NCBI RefSeq assembly: GCF_002097715.1
Contig: NZ_CP020737.1
Location: forward strand, 124,001 to 188,000
Direction of reading: 5' to 3'
Source: Burkholderia ubonensis subsp. mesacidophila
Lineage (GTDB): Bacteria; Pseudomonadota; Gammaproteobacteria; Burkholderiales; Burkholderiaceae
Length of the DNA: 64,000 nt
Shown: one piece after another, positions 1 to 11,553 of the stretch
How the letters are laid out: every line of letters starts with the position of its first letter
Numbering within the stretch: the first letter of the stretch is position 1
The notes under the pieces: model-generated
Database searches by the model: none
The model's input: only the letters and a program-made list of their open reading frames with translations
What the model was told of the DNA's origin: nothing
Made by a program: the position numbers and the translations under genes

Positions 1-600
1 GGTCACCATCACGTCCGCCTTGCCCGCGAGGATCTGCTTGAAGATCGTCACGTTGTCCGGGTAGACGGTGACGTTCGCGTGCGTGAAGTGCTGCTTCGCA
101 AAGCGCTCGTTGGTGCCGCCGGGGTTCACGATCACGCGGGTCTCGGGACGGTCGATCTGCGCGACGGTCTGGTATTTGTCGGCGTCCGCGCAGCGCACGA
201 TCGGGGTCTTGCCGTCGGTCATGTACGGCTGCGTGAAGAATGCGCGCTTCTGGCGCTCGAGCGTCGTCGATACGCCACCGACCGCGATGTCGCACTTCGC
301 CACGAAATCCGCGGTCAGGTTCGGCCAGCTTGTCTTCACGTAGTCGGCCTTCACGCCGAGCGATTTCGCGAGCGCGTCGGCCATGTCGATGTCGATGCCC
401 TCGAACCTGCCGTCGGCGCGATAGTACGAATACGGCTTGTAGTCGCCCGTCGTGCAGATGCGCAGCGTGCCGCGCGCGAGCACGTCGTCGAGCCGCGAGC
501 CGGCGCCTGCCGCGCCGCTGCCGCCCGGGGCCGTCTGCGCGTGCGCGGCCGCGGCGCATACCAGCGCGGCGACGGCGGCGATCGTGGCGAGCTGCTTCAT
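1..600 (-). CDS. pheC: Periplasmic cyclohexadienyl dehydratase-like / solute-binding protein, partial (C-terminus off the window)
   Basis: The gene starts at ATG 600 and runs off the left edge, leaving about 200 residues. A signal peptide (MKQLATIAAVAALVCAAAAHA) precedes a family-3 solute-binding fold. Motifs GTLRICTTGDYKPYSYY, GIDIDMADALAKSLGV, TSWPNLTADF, SVSTTLERQ-like VGGVSTTLERQ, YMTDGKTPI and VNPGGTNERFA closely resemble periplasmic cyclohexadienyl dehydratase (PheC), which makes phenylpyruvate or phenylalanine from prephenate or arogenate. The NPGGTNE and DGKTPI segments favour PheC over an ordinary amino-acid-binding protein, but the missing C-terminus prevents a firm choice. It is transcribed divergently from hemE. 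No permease genes are visible on this side. Confidence 0.75.
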   Translation of the reverse strand, partial: MKQLATIAAVAALVCAAAAHAQTAPGGSGAAGAGSRLDDVLARGTLRICTTGDYKPYSYYRADGRFEGIDIDMADALAKSLGVKADYVKTSWPNLTADFVAKCDIAVGGVSTTLERQKRAFFTQPYMTDGKTPIVRCADADKYQTVAQIDRPETRVIVNPGGTNERFAKQHFTHANVTVYPDNVTIFKQILAGKADVMVT

Positions 601-753
601 CGGGTCTCCTCCTTCGTTCGTTTCGATATGGGTGTCCGATCATAACGGAGCCATCGCGCGCGTCATATGGCCGCCATCGGCGCCGCGTACGCGGCGGGAT
701 CGCGCCGCTCCGGTAAAATGCGCTTTTGCCTCTTCCGCATCGTCGCCTCCACC

Positions 754-1848
<1,095 letters not shown>

Positions 1849-1890
1849 TTGCAAGTGCGGGCGTGCTGCGGTGCGGAGCCGCAGCGTTTC

Positions 1891-1913
1891 GCGCCCTGAG
1901 CTAAACAGGGCGC
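1891..1913 (+). terminator. Stem-loop after hemE
   Basis: A perfect 8-bp inverted repeat (GCGCCCTG, 7-nt loop, CAGGGCGC) lies 43 bp after the hemE stop. It has no clear U-tract, so it is a weak intrinsic-terminator candidate or an mRNA 3'-end hairpin. Confidence 0.4.
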
Positions 1914-1956
1914 AACCCCGCCCGGGCGGGTGATCGGCAGCTTGTCAAGACTTGAC

Positions 1957-2155
1957 TTATACACATTTTCCACGTTGCAGCGCGGTAGAGCCCCGTATCG
2001 GTCAATTTGCCCCGCTATGGTCTGAGAATTTGAATAGCAGCCTTATGGAATAAGGCTTTGCGGGCCCCGGTTATGAACCGGAAAAAGCAGCGGCAGGCTC
2101 GGCCCGACGCGCTCCGGGCGCGGTAAGTGTCAAGTTCTCAACAAAGTTATCCACA
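1957..2155 (+). promoter_or_regulatory. DnaA-box-like sites in the hemE-priA intergenic region
   Basis: In the 445-bp gap, TTATACACA (1957-1965) and TTATCCACA (2147-2155) both match the DnaA-box consensus TTWTNCACA exactly. TTTTCCACG (1966-1974) abuts the first site with one mismatch. Two hairpins lie between them at 2039-2057 and 2067-2081. I see no other gene in 1849-2293. DnaA binding is an inference from the motif. Confidence 0.5.
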
Positions 2156-2293
2156 GGCCGGTCAGGGTATACGGCGATTCCTAATGCGAATCCAAAACTT
2201 AGCGCCGAATCTGAAGTTTTACTTTAAGTTTGCCGCCGCCGCCCCCGCATTGAGGGGCGGAACCCGGACGCTTCGCATGCTCACGGGAGGCCC

Positions 2294-4570
<2,277 letters not shown>

Positions 4571-4730
4571 CGGAACGCAAAGAGGTGGCGAGGAAGGGGG
4601 CTTGGCAGCGAGCGCTTCGTCGCTGTGCGGCCTGGCAGGCGATGGATCACATGCGGCTATCTCGAAAATTGCAATGTAATCAATTGGTTAGTATTGTTCC
4701 TTTCGTTTTTCTTTCATCGATGAGGGGACA

Positions 4731-4878
4731 ATGCAACCAAGCGATGCAGGAGAAGTCCGGGTCATACTGAGTGTGGCGCAACTGTCGGCGGTGCTGAGAG
4801 GACAATCGATCAGTCCGACCGAGATGCTGAGCAATCGGATGTGGGGCGGCTTGCAGGTGATCGGCGAGCCTGCTCGAA
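4731..4878 (+). pseudogene. N-terminal part of the toxin gene, cut off by a frameshift
   Basis: ATG 4731, preceded by GAGGGG, opens a frame reading MQPSDAGEVRVILSVAQLSA, then a short stretch ending MWGGLQVIG near 4865. It then turns into low-complexity nonsense, while the frame one base later carries on with SLLEMAGAAALCVAPEPTG. The join reads GGCGAGCC where GGCGCGAGCC would keep one frame, so loss of a GC dinucleotide near 4863-4869 is the simplest explanation. I infer that the original gene ran 4731-5565. Without repair, translation would have to start internally at about 4879. Confidence 0.6.
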
Positions 4879-5565
4879 ATGGCGGGGGCGGCGGCGCTAT
4901 GCGTCGCGCCGGAGCCGACCGGCCTCACCAAGCTCGGCTGCGTCGCATTCGGCGTGCACGGAGCGGATACGGCGGCGGCCGCGTTGAATCAGGTGTGGAC
5001 TGCGCGAGATACGAGCGCGCTGTTGCAGCAAGGGGTGAGCAAGCTCGTCGGTGCGGCGAATGCGCCGCCGGAGATGGCGGATCATGTCGGGCTGTCGCTG
5101 GATATCGCGGTGCCGTTCGCGCTCGCGGGAGCGGTCAAGGCGATCCGCGCGTCGAGCATCGTGGCCGGGCGGATCGATTTGATGCAGCATGAAGCGAGGG
5201 CGACGAATCCGGGACTTGGCGGGCACACGATTGCGAAGCATGTCGGAAAGAGTGAAGCGTATCTCAGATCGCGACTCAAGGCTGAACCGAAAAAGGACTT
5301 TGTGTCGTCATTTTCGAATTTGGCCGAGGCGGAATGGGCCATTTCAAATGTCATGCAGAAAAATGCCACCAAGATAGGTGTATGGGCGCAATCTGCCTCA
5401 AAAGGTCCTCTTGTTCTCAATGAAAGCGTCGGACGAAGCGTCGGTTATGGGCTAAGCAGAGAAAATGGAATCGTTGGAAATCTAAGTCACGTCCAAGTCG
5501 TCTTGAAGCTGCGGGAATACAACGGGATGCCATTTTATATTATTTCATCATATTTGACGAAGTGA
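4879..5565 (+). CDS. Polymorphic toxin with C-terminal RNase A-like (CdiA-CT) domain
   Basis: The product has 228 residues in this frame. The first about 100 residues are a hydrophobic, Ala-rich segment (LCVAPEPTG, VFGVHGAD-like AFGVHGADTA) seen upstream of toxin tips in Burkholderia polymorphic toxins. From about residue 112 the sequence HTIAKHVGKSEAYLRSRL, then FSNLAEAEWAISNVMQ, LVLNESVGRSVGYGLSR, SHVQVVLK and FYIISSY matches the bacterial CdiA-CT RNase A fold, whose members degrade RNA. The 3' half is richer in A/T than priA or putA, suggesting transfer. The immunity gene overlaps its stop. There is no secretion or Rhs/CdiA shell, so this is an orphan cassette. It is probably a broken or internally started gene. 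Confidence 0.75.
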   Translation: MAGAAALCVAPEPTGLTKLGCVAFGVHGADTAAAALNQVWTARDTSALLQQGVSKLVGAANAPPEMADHVGLSLDIAVPFALAGAVKAIRASSIVAGRIDLMQHEARATNPGLGGHTIAKHVGKSEAYLRSRLKAEPKKDFVSSFSNLAEAEWAISNVMQKNATKIGVWAQSASKGPLVLNESVGRSVGYGLSRENGIVGNLSHVQVVLKLREYNGMPFYIISSYLTK

Positions 5566-5852
5566 TGATAAACGCTCAGGAATATCCTCGACTTTTCACT
5601 ATTCTGGGATCGTATCTTGGTCAGGACTCGGATCTGTGGGGAGCGACATTCGATGAAATCATCGCGTGCTACAAAAGCGAGAGTACAGATGCTGAAAGGG
5701 CCGAACTATTGCGCGAAATAGATTTGTTTGAAGAGAGATATCGTTCAAACCTCGATGAAGTATTTTTGGAAGCGTACGGGCATGATTTCAACCCCAAGCT
5801 CTGGGGATTCACCACGGTATCTTTTTTTGATGCGCTGAGAAGAATTCTGTAA
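5562..5852 (+). CDS. CdiI-type immunity protein
   Basis: This acidic 96-residue protein begins within the last codons of the toxin gene (4-bp overlap). The pattern YPRLFTILGSYLGQDSDLWG, then an acidic helix (AERAELLREIDLFEERY) and a C-terminal hydrophobic helix FFDALRRIL, resembles the CdiI_2 immunity family paired with RNase A-type CdiA-CT toxins. Its expected role is to bind the toxin domain in the cytoplasm and block its nuclease site. It is intact although the toxin N-terminus is frameshifted, which fits retained immunity against neighbours. Base composition is lower in GC than the flanking core genes. Confidence 0.75.
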   Translation: MMINAQEYPRLFTILGSYLGQDSDLWGATFDEIIACYKSESTDAERAELLREIDLFEERYRSNLDEVFLEAYGHDFNPKLWGFTTVSFFDALRRIL

Positions 5853-5942
5853 TGGCTATTTCCTGGCGCATCGGCTTGTACTTGATGTCTTGTACACATC
5901 TCATCAAGGCTCTCGGTAATCCGTGATTACGGCGGTGGCCGG

Positions 5943-6128
5943 ACAACGGCCCGAGTCTCGTTTCCGGGTGCTCCGCAAGCTGGAGTCCTCTATTTCAAAG
6001 GGCTCCGGCAAGCACGTGTTGCGGACACAAAAGACATGTCGAGATAGGGAGCCTCAGCCTCAAAGGATGCCGCCGACATCTACGACGATTTCCCCTTCAT
6101 CGTAGCCGCCGATCAGGGAAAATACTGA
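5943..6128 (+). pseudogene. Decayed coding remnant
   Basis: One frame reads FPGAPQAGVLYFKG, then QARVADTKDMSR, an in-frame TAG at 6045-6047, then GASASKDAADIYDDFPFIVA and a stop at 6126-6128. The sequence looks like ordinary protein on both sides of the stop but has no credible start. I treat it as the remains of a gene in the toxin islet. I do not recognise the family with confidence. Confidence 0.35.
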
Positions 6129-6133
6129 TCCCC

Positions 6134-6224
6134 GTTGCACGGGCAACCCCTAGGTTGCGATGGCATAAGTTACTGATTATATTGGATAAGTTTAAGGTGC
6201 AACCTCGCTTGCAATTTGGTTGCA
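6134..6224 (+). promoter_or_regulatory. put control region with GTTGCA PutA-operator hexamers
   Basis: Exact GTTGCA hexamers occur at 6134-6139 and 6219-6224 on the plus strand and at 6198-6203 on the minus strand, with GTTGCG at 6154-6159. The last two form the arms of an inverted repeat (GGTGCAAC...GTTGCACC, 6196-6227) that is followed by TTTTTATT. GTTGCA is the core bound by the ribbon-helix-helix domain of trifunctional PutA in enterobacteria. This gene's product has that domain, so autoregulation is likely. Confidence 0.6.
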
Positions 6225-6302
6225 CCTTTTTATTGTGTGCCGTAGGATTTCGCGCATCCTCTCACGTCACTGGCCGGCTTTCGTCCGGCGCACGAAACCA
6301 TC

Positions 6303-9300
6303 ATGGCAAGCACCACCCTTGGCGTCAAAGTCGATGACCTGCTCCGCTCGCGCCTGAAAGACGCGGCGACGCGGCTCGAACGCACTCCCCACTGGCTGAT
6401 CAAGCAGGCGATCTTCGCGTATCTCGAACGCATCGAGCACGGTCAGCTGCCACCTGAGCTGTCCGGCCACAGCGGCGTCACCGAGCTGGCCGACAGCCAC
6501 ACCGGCGACGGCGACGACGACAACTCGCCGCATCCGTTCCTCGAGTTCGCGCAGAACGTGCAGCCGCAATCGGTGCTGCGCGCGGCGATCACCGCCGCGT
6601 ACCGCCGCCCCGAGCCGGAATGCCTGCCGTTCCTGATCGGCCAGGCGCGGCTGCCCGCGAACCTGCAGGCGGACGTGCAAGCGCTCGCGACGAAGCTCGT
6701 CGAGGCGCTGCGCGAGAAGAGCTCGGGCGGCGGCGTCGAAGGACTGATCCATGAATTCTCGCTGTCGAGCCAGGAAGGCGTCGCGCTGATGTGTCTCGCG
6801 GAAGCGCTCCTGCGCATCCCCGACCGCGCAACCCGCGACGCGCTGATCCGCGACAAGATCAGCAAGGGCGACTGGCGCTCGCACGTCGGCCACGCGCCGT
6901 CGCTGTTCGTCAACGCGGCGACCTGGGGGCTGATGATCACCGGCAAGCTCGTCACGACCAACAGCGAAGCGGGCCTGTCGTCGGCGCTCACGCGCCTGAT
7001 CGGCAAGGGCGGCGAGCCGCTGATCCGCAAGGGCGTCGACATGGCGATGCGCCTGATGGGCGAGCAGTTCGTGACCGGCGAGACGATCTCGGAAGCGCTC
7101 GCGAACAGCCGCAAGTACGAAGCGCGCGGCTTCCGCTACTCGTACGACATGCTCGGCGAAGCGGCGACGACCGAAGAGGACGCGCTGCGCTACTACGCGT
7201 CGTACGAGCAGGCGATCCACGCGATCGGCAAGGCGGCCGGCGGCCGCGGCATCTACGAAGGCCCGGGCATCTCGATCAAGCTGTCGGCGCTGCACGCGCG
7301 CTACTCGCGCTCGCAGCAGGAACGCACGATGACCGAGCTGCTGCCGCGCGTGCGCGCCCTTGCGCTGCTCGCGCGCCGCTATGACATCGGCCTGAACATC
7401 GACGCGGAGGAAGCGGACCGTCTCGAGCTGTCGCTCGACCTGCTCGAGGCGCTGTGCTTCGATCCGGAGCTGGCGGGCTGGAACGGCATCGGCTTCGTCG
7501 TGCAGGGCTACCAGAAGCGTTGCCCGTTCGTGATCGACTACCTGATCGATCTCGCGCGCCGCAGCCGTCACCGCCTGATGATCCGCCTCGTGAAGGGCGC
7601 GTACTGGGACAGCGAGGTCAAGCGTGCGCAGGTCGACGGCCTCGAAGGCTATCCGGTCTACACGCGCAAGATCTACACCGACGTGTCGTACCTCGCGTGC
7701 GCGAAGAAGCTGCTCGCGGCGCCGGACGCCGTCTACCCGCAGTTCGCGACGCACAACGCGTACACGCTCGCGGCGATCTACCAGCTCGCCGGCCAGAACT
7801 ACTACCCGGGCCAGTACGAATTCCAGTGCCTGCACGGGATGGGCGAGCCGCTGTACGAGGAAGTCACCGGCCGCGACAAGCTGAACCGCCCGTGCCGCGT
7901 GTACGCGCCGGTCGGCACGCACGAGACGCTGCTGGCGTACCTCGTGCGCCGCCTGCTGGAGAACGGCGCGAACACGTCGTTCGTGAACCGCATCGCCGAC
8001 AAGACCGTGTCGGTGAAGGAGCTGGTCGCCGATCCGGTCGAGGAGGCGCTGAAGGTCGTGCCGCTCGGCGCGCCGCACGCGAAGATCCCGCTGCCGCGCA
8101 ACCTGTATGGCGACGAGCGCTCCAACTCGATGGGCCTCGACCTGTCGAACGAGCACCGCCTCGCGTCGCTGTCGTCCGCGCTGCTCGCGAGCGCGCACCA
8201 TCCGTGGCGCGCCGCGCCGATGCTCGCCGACGACGCAGTGACCGACGCGCCGGCCCGCGACGTGCGCAACCCGGCCGACCAGCGCGACGTCGTCGGCGCG
8301 GTCAGCGAAGCGACCGCCGAGCACGTGAGCGCCGCGCTCGCGCATGCGGTGGCCGCCGCGCCGATCTGGCAGGCGACCCCGGTCGACGCGCGCGCCGACT
8401 GCCTCGCACGCGCGGCCGACCTGCTCGAAGCGCAGATGCACACGCTGATGGGCCTGATCGTGCGCGAAGCGGGCAAGTCGCTGCCGAACGCGATCGCGGA
8501 AATCCGCGAGGCGGTCGATTTCCTGCGCTATTACGCCGCGCAGATCCGCGACGAATTCTCGAACGATACGCACCGTCCGCTCGGTCCCGTGGTCTGCATC
8601 AGCCCGTGGAACTTCCCGCTCGCGATCTTCATGGGGCAGGTGGCGGCAGCGCTCGCGGCCGGCAACACGGTGCTCGCGAAGCCGGCCGAACAGACCCCGC
8701 TGATCGCCGCGCAAGCGGTGCGCATCCTGCGCGAGGCCGGCGTGCCGGCCGGGGCGGTGCAACTGCTGCCGGGCACCGGCGAGACGGTCGGTGCGGCGCT
8801 GGTCGCCGATGCGCGCACCCGCGCGGTGATGTTCACCGGCTCGACGGAAGTCGCGCGCCTGATCAACAAGACGCTGTCGGCACGCCTCGATCCGGACGGC
8901 AAGCCGATTCCGCTGATCGCCGAGACGGGCGGCCAGAACGCGATGATCGTCGATTCGTCGGCGCTCGCCGAGCAGGTCGTCGCGGACGTGATGCAGTCGT
9001 CGTTCGATTCCGCCGGTCAACGGTGTTCGGCGCTGCGCGTTCTGTGTCTGCAGGACGATGTCGCGGACCGCACGCTGACGATGCTGAAAGGCGCAATGCA
9101 GGAACTCGCACTCGGCAACCCGGACCGCCTGTCGACCGACGTCGGCCCGGTGATCGACGGCGAAGCGAAGCAGACGATCGACACGCACGTCGCGGCGATG
9201 AAGGACAAGGGCCACGGGGTGACGCAGCTGCCGATGCCGGAAGCCTGCACGTACGGCACGTTCGTGCCGCCGACGCTGATCGAGATCGGCAGTGTCGACG

Positions 9301-10235
9301 AGCTGAAGCGCGAGGTGTTCGGCCCGGTGCTGCACGTCGTGCGGTATCGCCGCAGCGCGCTGGACAAGCTGCTCGAGCAGATCCGCGCGACCGGCTATGG
9401 CCTGACGCTCGGCATCCACACGCGGATCGACGAGACGATCGCGCACGTGATCGAGCGCGCGCACGTCGGCAACATCTACGTGAACCGCAACGTGATCGGC
9501 GCGGTGGTCGGCGTGCAGCCGTTCGGCGGCGAAGGCTTGTCGGGCACGGGCCCGAAGGCGGGCGGCGCGCTGTACCTGCAGCGCCTGCTCGCGACGCGCC
9601 CGTCCGGCCTGCCGCGCGCGCTCGCGGACATGCTGATCGCGGACGACGTCGCCGAAGGCGAGAAGCGCGAGAATCCGGCGGCGGCGCTGACGGCGCTGCG
9701 CGACTGGCTGATCGAGCAACGCGAGCCGGCACAGGCGGCGCGCTGCGACGGCTACCTCGCGCAGGTGCCGGCGGGCGCGACGGCGGTGCTGACTGGCCCG
9801 ACGGGCGAGCGCAACACGTATACACTCGGGCCGCGCGGCACGGTGCTGTGCGTCGCGGCGACGCCGAGCGGCGCGCGTGCGCAGTTCGCGGCGGTGCTCG
9901 CGACCGGTAACCGCGCACTGTTCGCGGGCGCGGCGGGCGAGGCGCTGGTCGCCGCGCTGCCGGCGGCGCTGAAGGCGCATGCGGGCGTGCGCAAGCAGGC
10001 GGATGCGGCGTTCGACGCGGTGCTGTTCGAAGGCGACAGCGACGAGCTGCAGACGCTGGTGAAGGAAGTCGCGCAGCGGCCGGGCCCGATCGTGTCGGTG
10101 CAGGGCGTGTCGGCGGGCGCGTTCGAGAACGGAGACGCGGAAGACTACGCGCTCGAGCGTCTGCTGACGGAGCGCTCGGTCAGCGTGAACACCGCTGCGG
10201 CGGGCGGCAATGCGAATTTGATGACGATCGGCTGA
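6303..10235 (+). CDS. putA: Trifunctional PutA: transcriptional repressor / proline dehydrogenase / P5C dehydrogenase
   Basis: Oxidises proline to glutamate in two steps (FAD-dependent proline dehydrogenase, then NAD-dependent glutamate-semialdehyde dehydrogenase) at the inner membrane face. The 1310-residue product has the trifunctional length. Residues 1-45 (GVKVDDLLRSRLKDAATRLE, then HWLIKQAIFAYLE) form a ribbon-helix-helix DNA-binding domain. The PRODH barrel carries RLVKGAYWDSEVKRA near 428 and FQCLHGMGEPLY. The ALDH domain has catalytic Glu near 874 (AETGGQN) and Cys near 908 (SAGQRCSALR). A C-terminal ALDH-like tail follows. No good Shine-Dalgarno precedes ATG 6303. Putative operators lie upstream. 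A branched-chain binding-protein gene follows after 85 bp. Confidence 0.97.
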   Translation: MASTTLGVKVDDLLRSRLKDAATRLERTPHWLIKQAIFAYLERIEHGQLPPELSGHSGVTELADSHTGDGDDDNSPHPFLEFAQNVQPQSVLRAAITAAYRRPEPECLPFLIGQARLPANLQADVQALATKLVEALREKSSGGGVEGLIHEFSLSSQEGVALMCLAEALLRIPDRATRDALIRDKISKGDWRSHVGHAPSLFVNAATWGLMITGKLVTTNSEAGLSSALTRLIGKGGEPLIRKGVDMAMRLMGEQFVTGETISEALANSRKYEARGFRYSYDMLGEAATTEEDALRYYASYEQAIHAIGKAAGGRGIYEGPGISIKLSALHARYSRSQQERTMTELLPRVRALALLARRYDIGLNIDAEEADRLELSLDLLEALCFDPELAGWNGIGFVVQGYQKRCPFVIDYLIDLARRSRHRLMIRLVKGAYWDSEVKRAQVDGLEGYPVYTRKIYTDVSYLACAKKLLAAPDAVYPQFATHNAYTLAAIYQLAGQNYYPGQYEFQCLHGMGEPLYEEVTGRDKLNRPCRVYAPVGTHETLLAYLVRRLLENGANTSFVNRIADKTVSVKELVADPVEEALKVVPLGAPHAKIPLPRNLYGDERSNSMGLDLSNEHRLASLSSALLASAHHPWRAAPMLADDAVTDAPARDVRNPADQRDVVGAVSEATAEHVSAALAHAVAAAPIWQATPVDARADCLARAADLLEAQMHTLMGLIVREAGKSLPNAIAEIREAVDFLRYYAAQIRDEFSNDTHRPLGPVVCISPWNFPLAIFMGQVAAALAAGNTVLAKPAEQTPLIAAQAVRILREAGVPAGAVQLLPGTGETVGAALVADARTRAVMFTGSTEVARLINKTLSARLDPDGKPIPLIAETGGQNAMIVDSSALAEQVVADVMQSSFDSAGQRCSALRVLCLQDDVADRTLTMLKGAMQELALGNPDRLSTDVGPVIDGEAKQTIDTHVAAMKDKGHGVTQLPMPEACTYGTFVPPTLIEIGSVDELKREVFGPVLHVVRYRRSALDKLLEQIRATGYGLTLGIHTRIDETIAHVIERAHVGNIYVNRNVIGAVVGVQPFGGEGLSGTGPKAGGALYLQRLLATRPSGLPRALADMLIADDVAEGEKRENPAAALTALRDWLIEQREPAQAARCDGYLAQVPAGATAVLTGPTGERNTYTLGPRGTVLCVAATPSGARAQFAAVLATGNRALFAGAAGEALVAALPAALKAHAGVRKQADAAFDAVLFEGDSDELQTLVKEVAQRPGPIVSVQGVSAGAFENGDAEDYALERLLTERSVSVNTAAAGGNANLMTIG

Positions 10236-10239
10236 TCAT

Positions 10240-10275
10240 CCTTGCCGTTCGGATCAAGAAAAGGAAGCGGCAAGG
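10240..10275 (+). terminator. Inverted repeat after putA
   Basis: CCTTGCCG and CGGCAAGG (8-bp arms) are separated by 20 bp in the short gap after putA. The loop is long and there is no strong U-tract. It may be a weak terminator or a 3'-end hairpin. Confidence 0.3.
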
Positions 10276-10320
10276 CGATCCCGAAGCCGCTCCATTTATA
10301 CCTGGTACCTAGGAGAAGCT

Positions 10321-11460
10321 ATGCAACACACGATGAAAAAGCTGGCAGGCGCGACGTTCGTTGCGGTCATGTCGCTGGCGGGGACTGCGCATGCGGATGA
10401 CGTGAAGGTCGGCTACGCAGGGCCGATGACGGGTGCGCAGGCGCATTACGGCAAGGACATGCAGAACGGCATCGTGCTCGCGATCGAGGATTTCAACGCG
10501 ACCAAGCCGGTGATCGGCGGCAAGCCGGTGAAGTTCGTGCTCGACACGCAGGACGACCAGGCTGACCCGCGCACGGGCACGACGGTCGCGCAGAAGCTCG
10601 TCGACGACGGCATCAAGGGGATGCTCGGCCACTTCAACTCGGGCACGACGATTCCGGCCTCGCGCATCTACGCGAACGCGGGCATTCCGCAGATCGCGAT
10701 GGCGACCGCGCCGGAATACACGCAGCAGGGCTACAAGACGACCTTCCGCATGATGACGTCCGACACGCAGCAGGGCTCGGTGGCCGGCATGTTCGTCGCG
10801 AAGGATCTCGGCCTGAAGAAGATCGCGATCGTCGACGACCGCACCGCTTACGGCCAGGGTCTCGCCGACCAGTTCGAGAAGGCTGCGAAGGCCGCCGGCG
10901 CGACGATCGTGATGCGCGAATTCACGAACGACAAGGCCGTCGACTTCAAGGCGATCCTGACGAAGCTGAAGGCAGCGCAGCCGGACATCGTCTACTACGG
11001 CGGCGCGGATTCGCAGGCGGCGCCGATGGTCAAGCAGATGAAGGCGCTGGGCTTCAAGGCGCCGCTGATGGGCGGCGAAATGGTGAAGACGCCGACGTTC
11101 CTGAAGATCGCGGGTGACGCGGCCGACGGCACGATCGCTTCGCTCGCGGGCCTGCCGCTCGACGAGATGCCTGGCGGCAAGTCGTACGCCGACAAGTACA
11201 AGAAGCGCTTCGGCGAGGACGTGCAGACCTACTCGCCGTATTCGTACGACGGCGCGATGGCGCTGTTCAACGCGATGAAGAAGGCGAACTCGACCGATCC
11301 GGCGAAGTACCTGCCGCTGCTCGCGAAGACCGACATGCCCGGCGTCACGTCGACCCACCTCGCGTACGACGCGAAGGGCGACCTGAAGAACGGCGGCATC
11401 ACGATGTACAAGGTCGAGAAGGGCGAGTGGAAGCCGCTGAAGAGCATCGGCGGCAAGTAA
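10321..11460 (+). CDS. Branched-chain amino acid ABC transporter, periplasmic binding protein
   Basis: LivK/LivJ-type periplasmic binding protein of 379 residues. A signal peptide ends at AHA-D (MKKLAGATFVAVMSLAGTAHA). The mature start DDVKVGYAGPMTGAQAHYGKD is the family hallmark, followed by GMLGHFNSGTTIPASRIYA and IVDDRTAYGQGLADQFEKAA. ATG 10321 has TAGGAGA at good spacing; a second Met lies four codons in. No permease or ATPase genes follow, so the protein probably works with a transporter encoded elsewhere. A strong intrinsic terminator closes the unit. Its position after putA suggests amino-acid scavenging but does not define the ligand. Confidence 0.92.
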   Translation: MQHTMKKLAGATFVAVMSLAGTAHADDVKVGYAGPMTGAQAHYGKDMQNGIVLAIEDFNATKPVIGGKPVKFVLDTQDDQADPRTGTTVAQKLVDDGIKGMLGHFNSGTTIPASRIYANAGIPQIAMATAPEYTQQGYKTTFRMMTSDTQQGSVAGMFVAKDLGLKKIAIVDDRTAYGQGLADQFEKAAKAAGATIVMREFTNDKAVDFKAILTKLKAAQPDIVYYGGADSQAAPMVKQMKALGFKAPLMGGEMVKTPTFLKIAGDAADGTIASLAGLPLDEMPGGKSYADKYKKRFGEDVQTYSPYSYDGAMALFNAMKKANSTDPAKYLPLLAKTDMPGVTSTHLAYDAKGDLKNGGITMYKVEKGEWKPLKSIGGK

Positions 11461-11504
11461 GCATCGTGTCGGCGGGCGGCGGCTGCCGCCCGTGCGGCAT
11501 ATCG

Positions 11505-11539
11505 AAAGCCATCGGACTGGAAGGTCCGGTGGCTTTTTT
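11505..11539 (+). terminator. Intrinsic terminator after the branched-chain binding protein gene
   Basis: A stem AAAGCCATCGGAC / GTCCGGTGGCTTT with a 6-nt loop is followed by a T-run. One G-T pair is present. It also ends the oppositely oriented acyl-CoA ligase gene at 11554, because the 5' arm starts with AAA. Confidence 0.85.
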
Positions 11540-11553
11540 CTTTGTGCCGGCGC

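Noticed and set aside
4571..4730. Insertion sequence or integrase next to the toxin islet
   Set aside because: No inverted repeats or recombinase found; only a promoter-like AT-rich stretch.
6267..9980. Very long open frame antisense to putA
   Set aside because: It is a shadow of codon bias: the translation is Arg/Ala/Val-rich with no family motif, while the other strand encodes a complete PutA.
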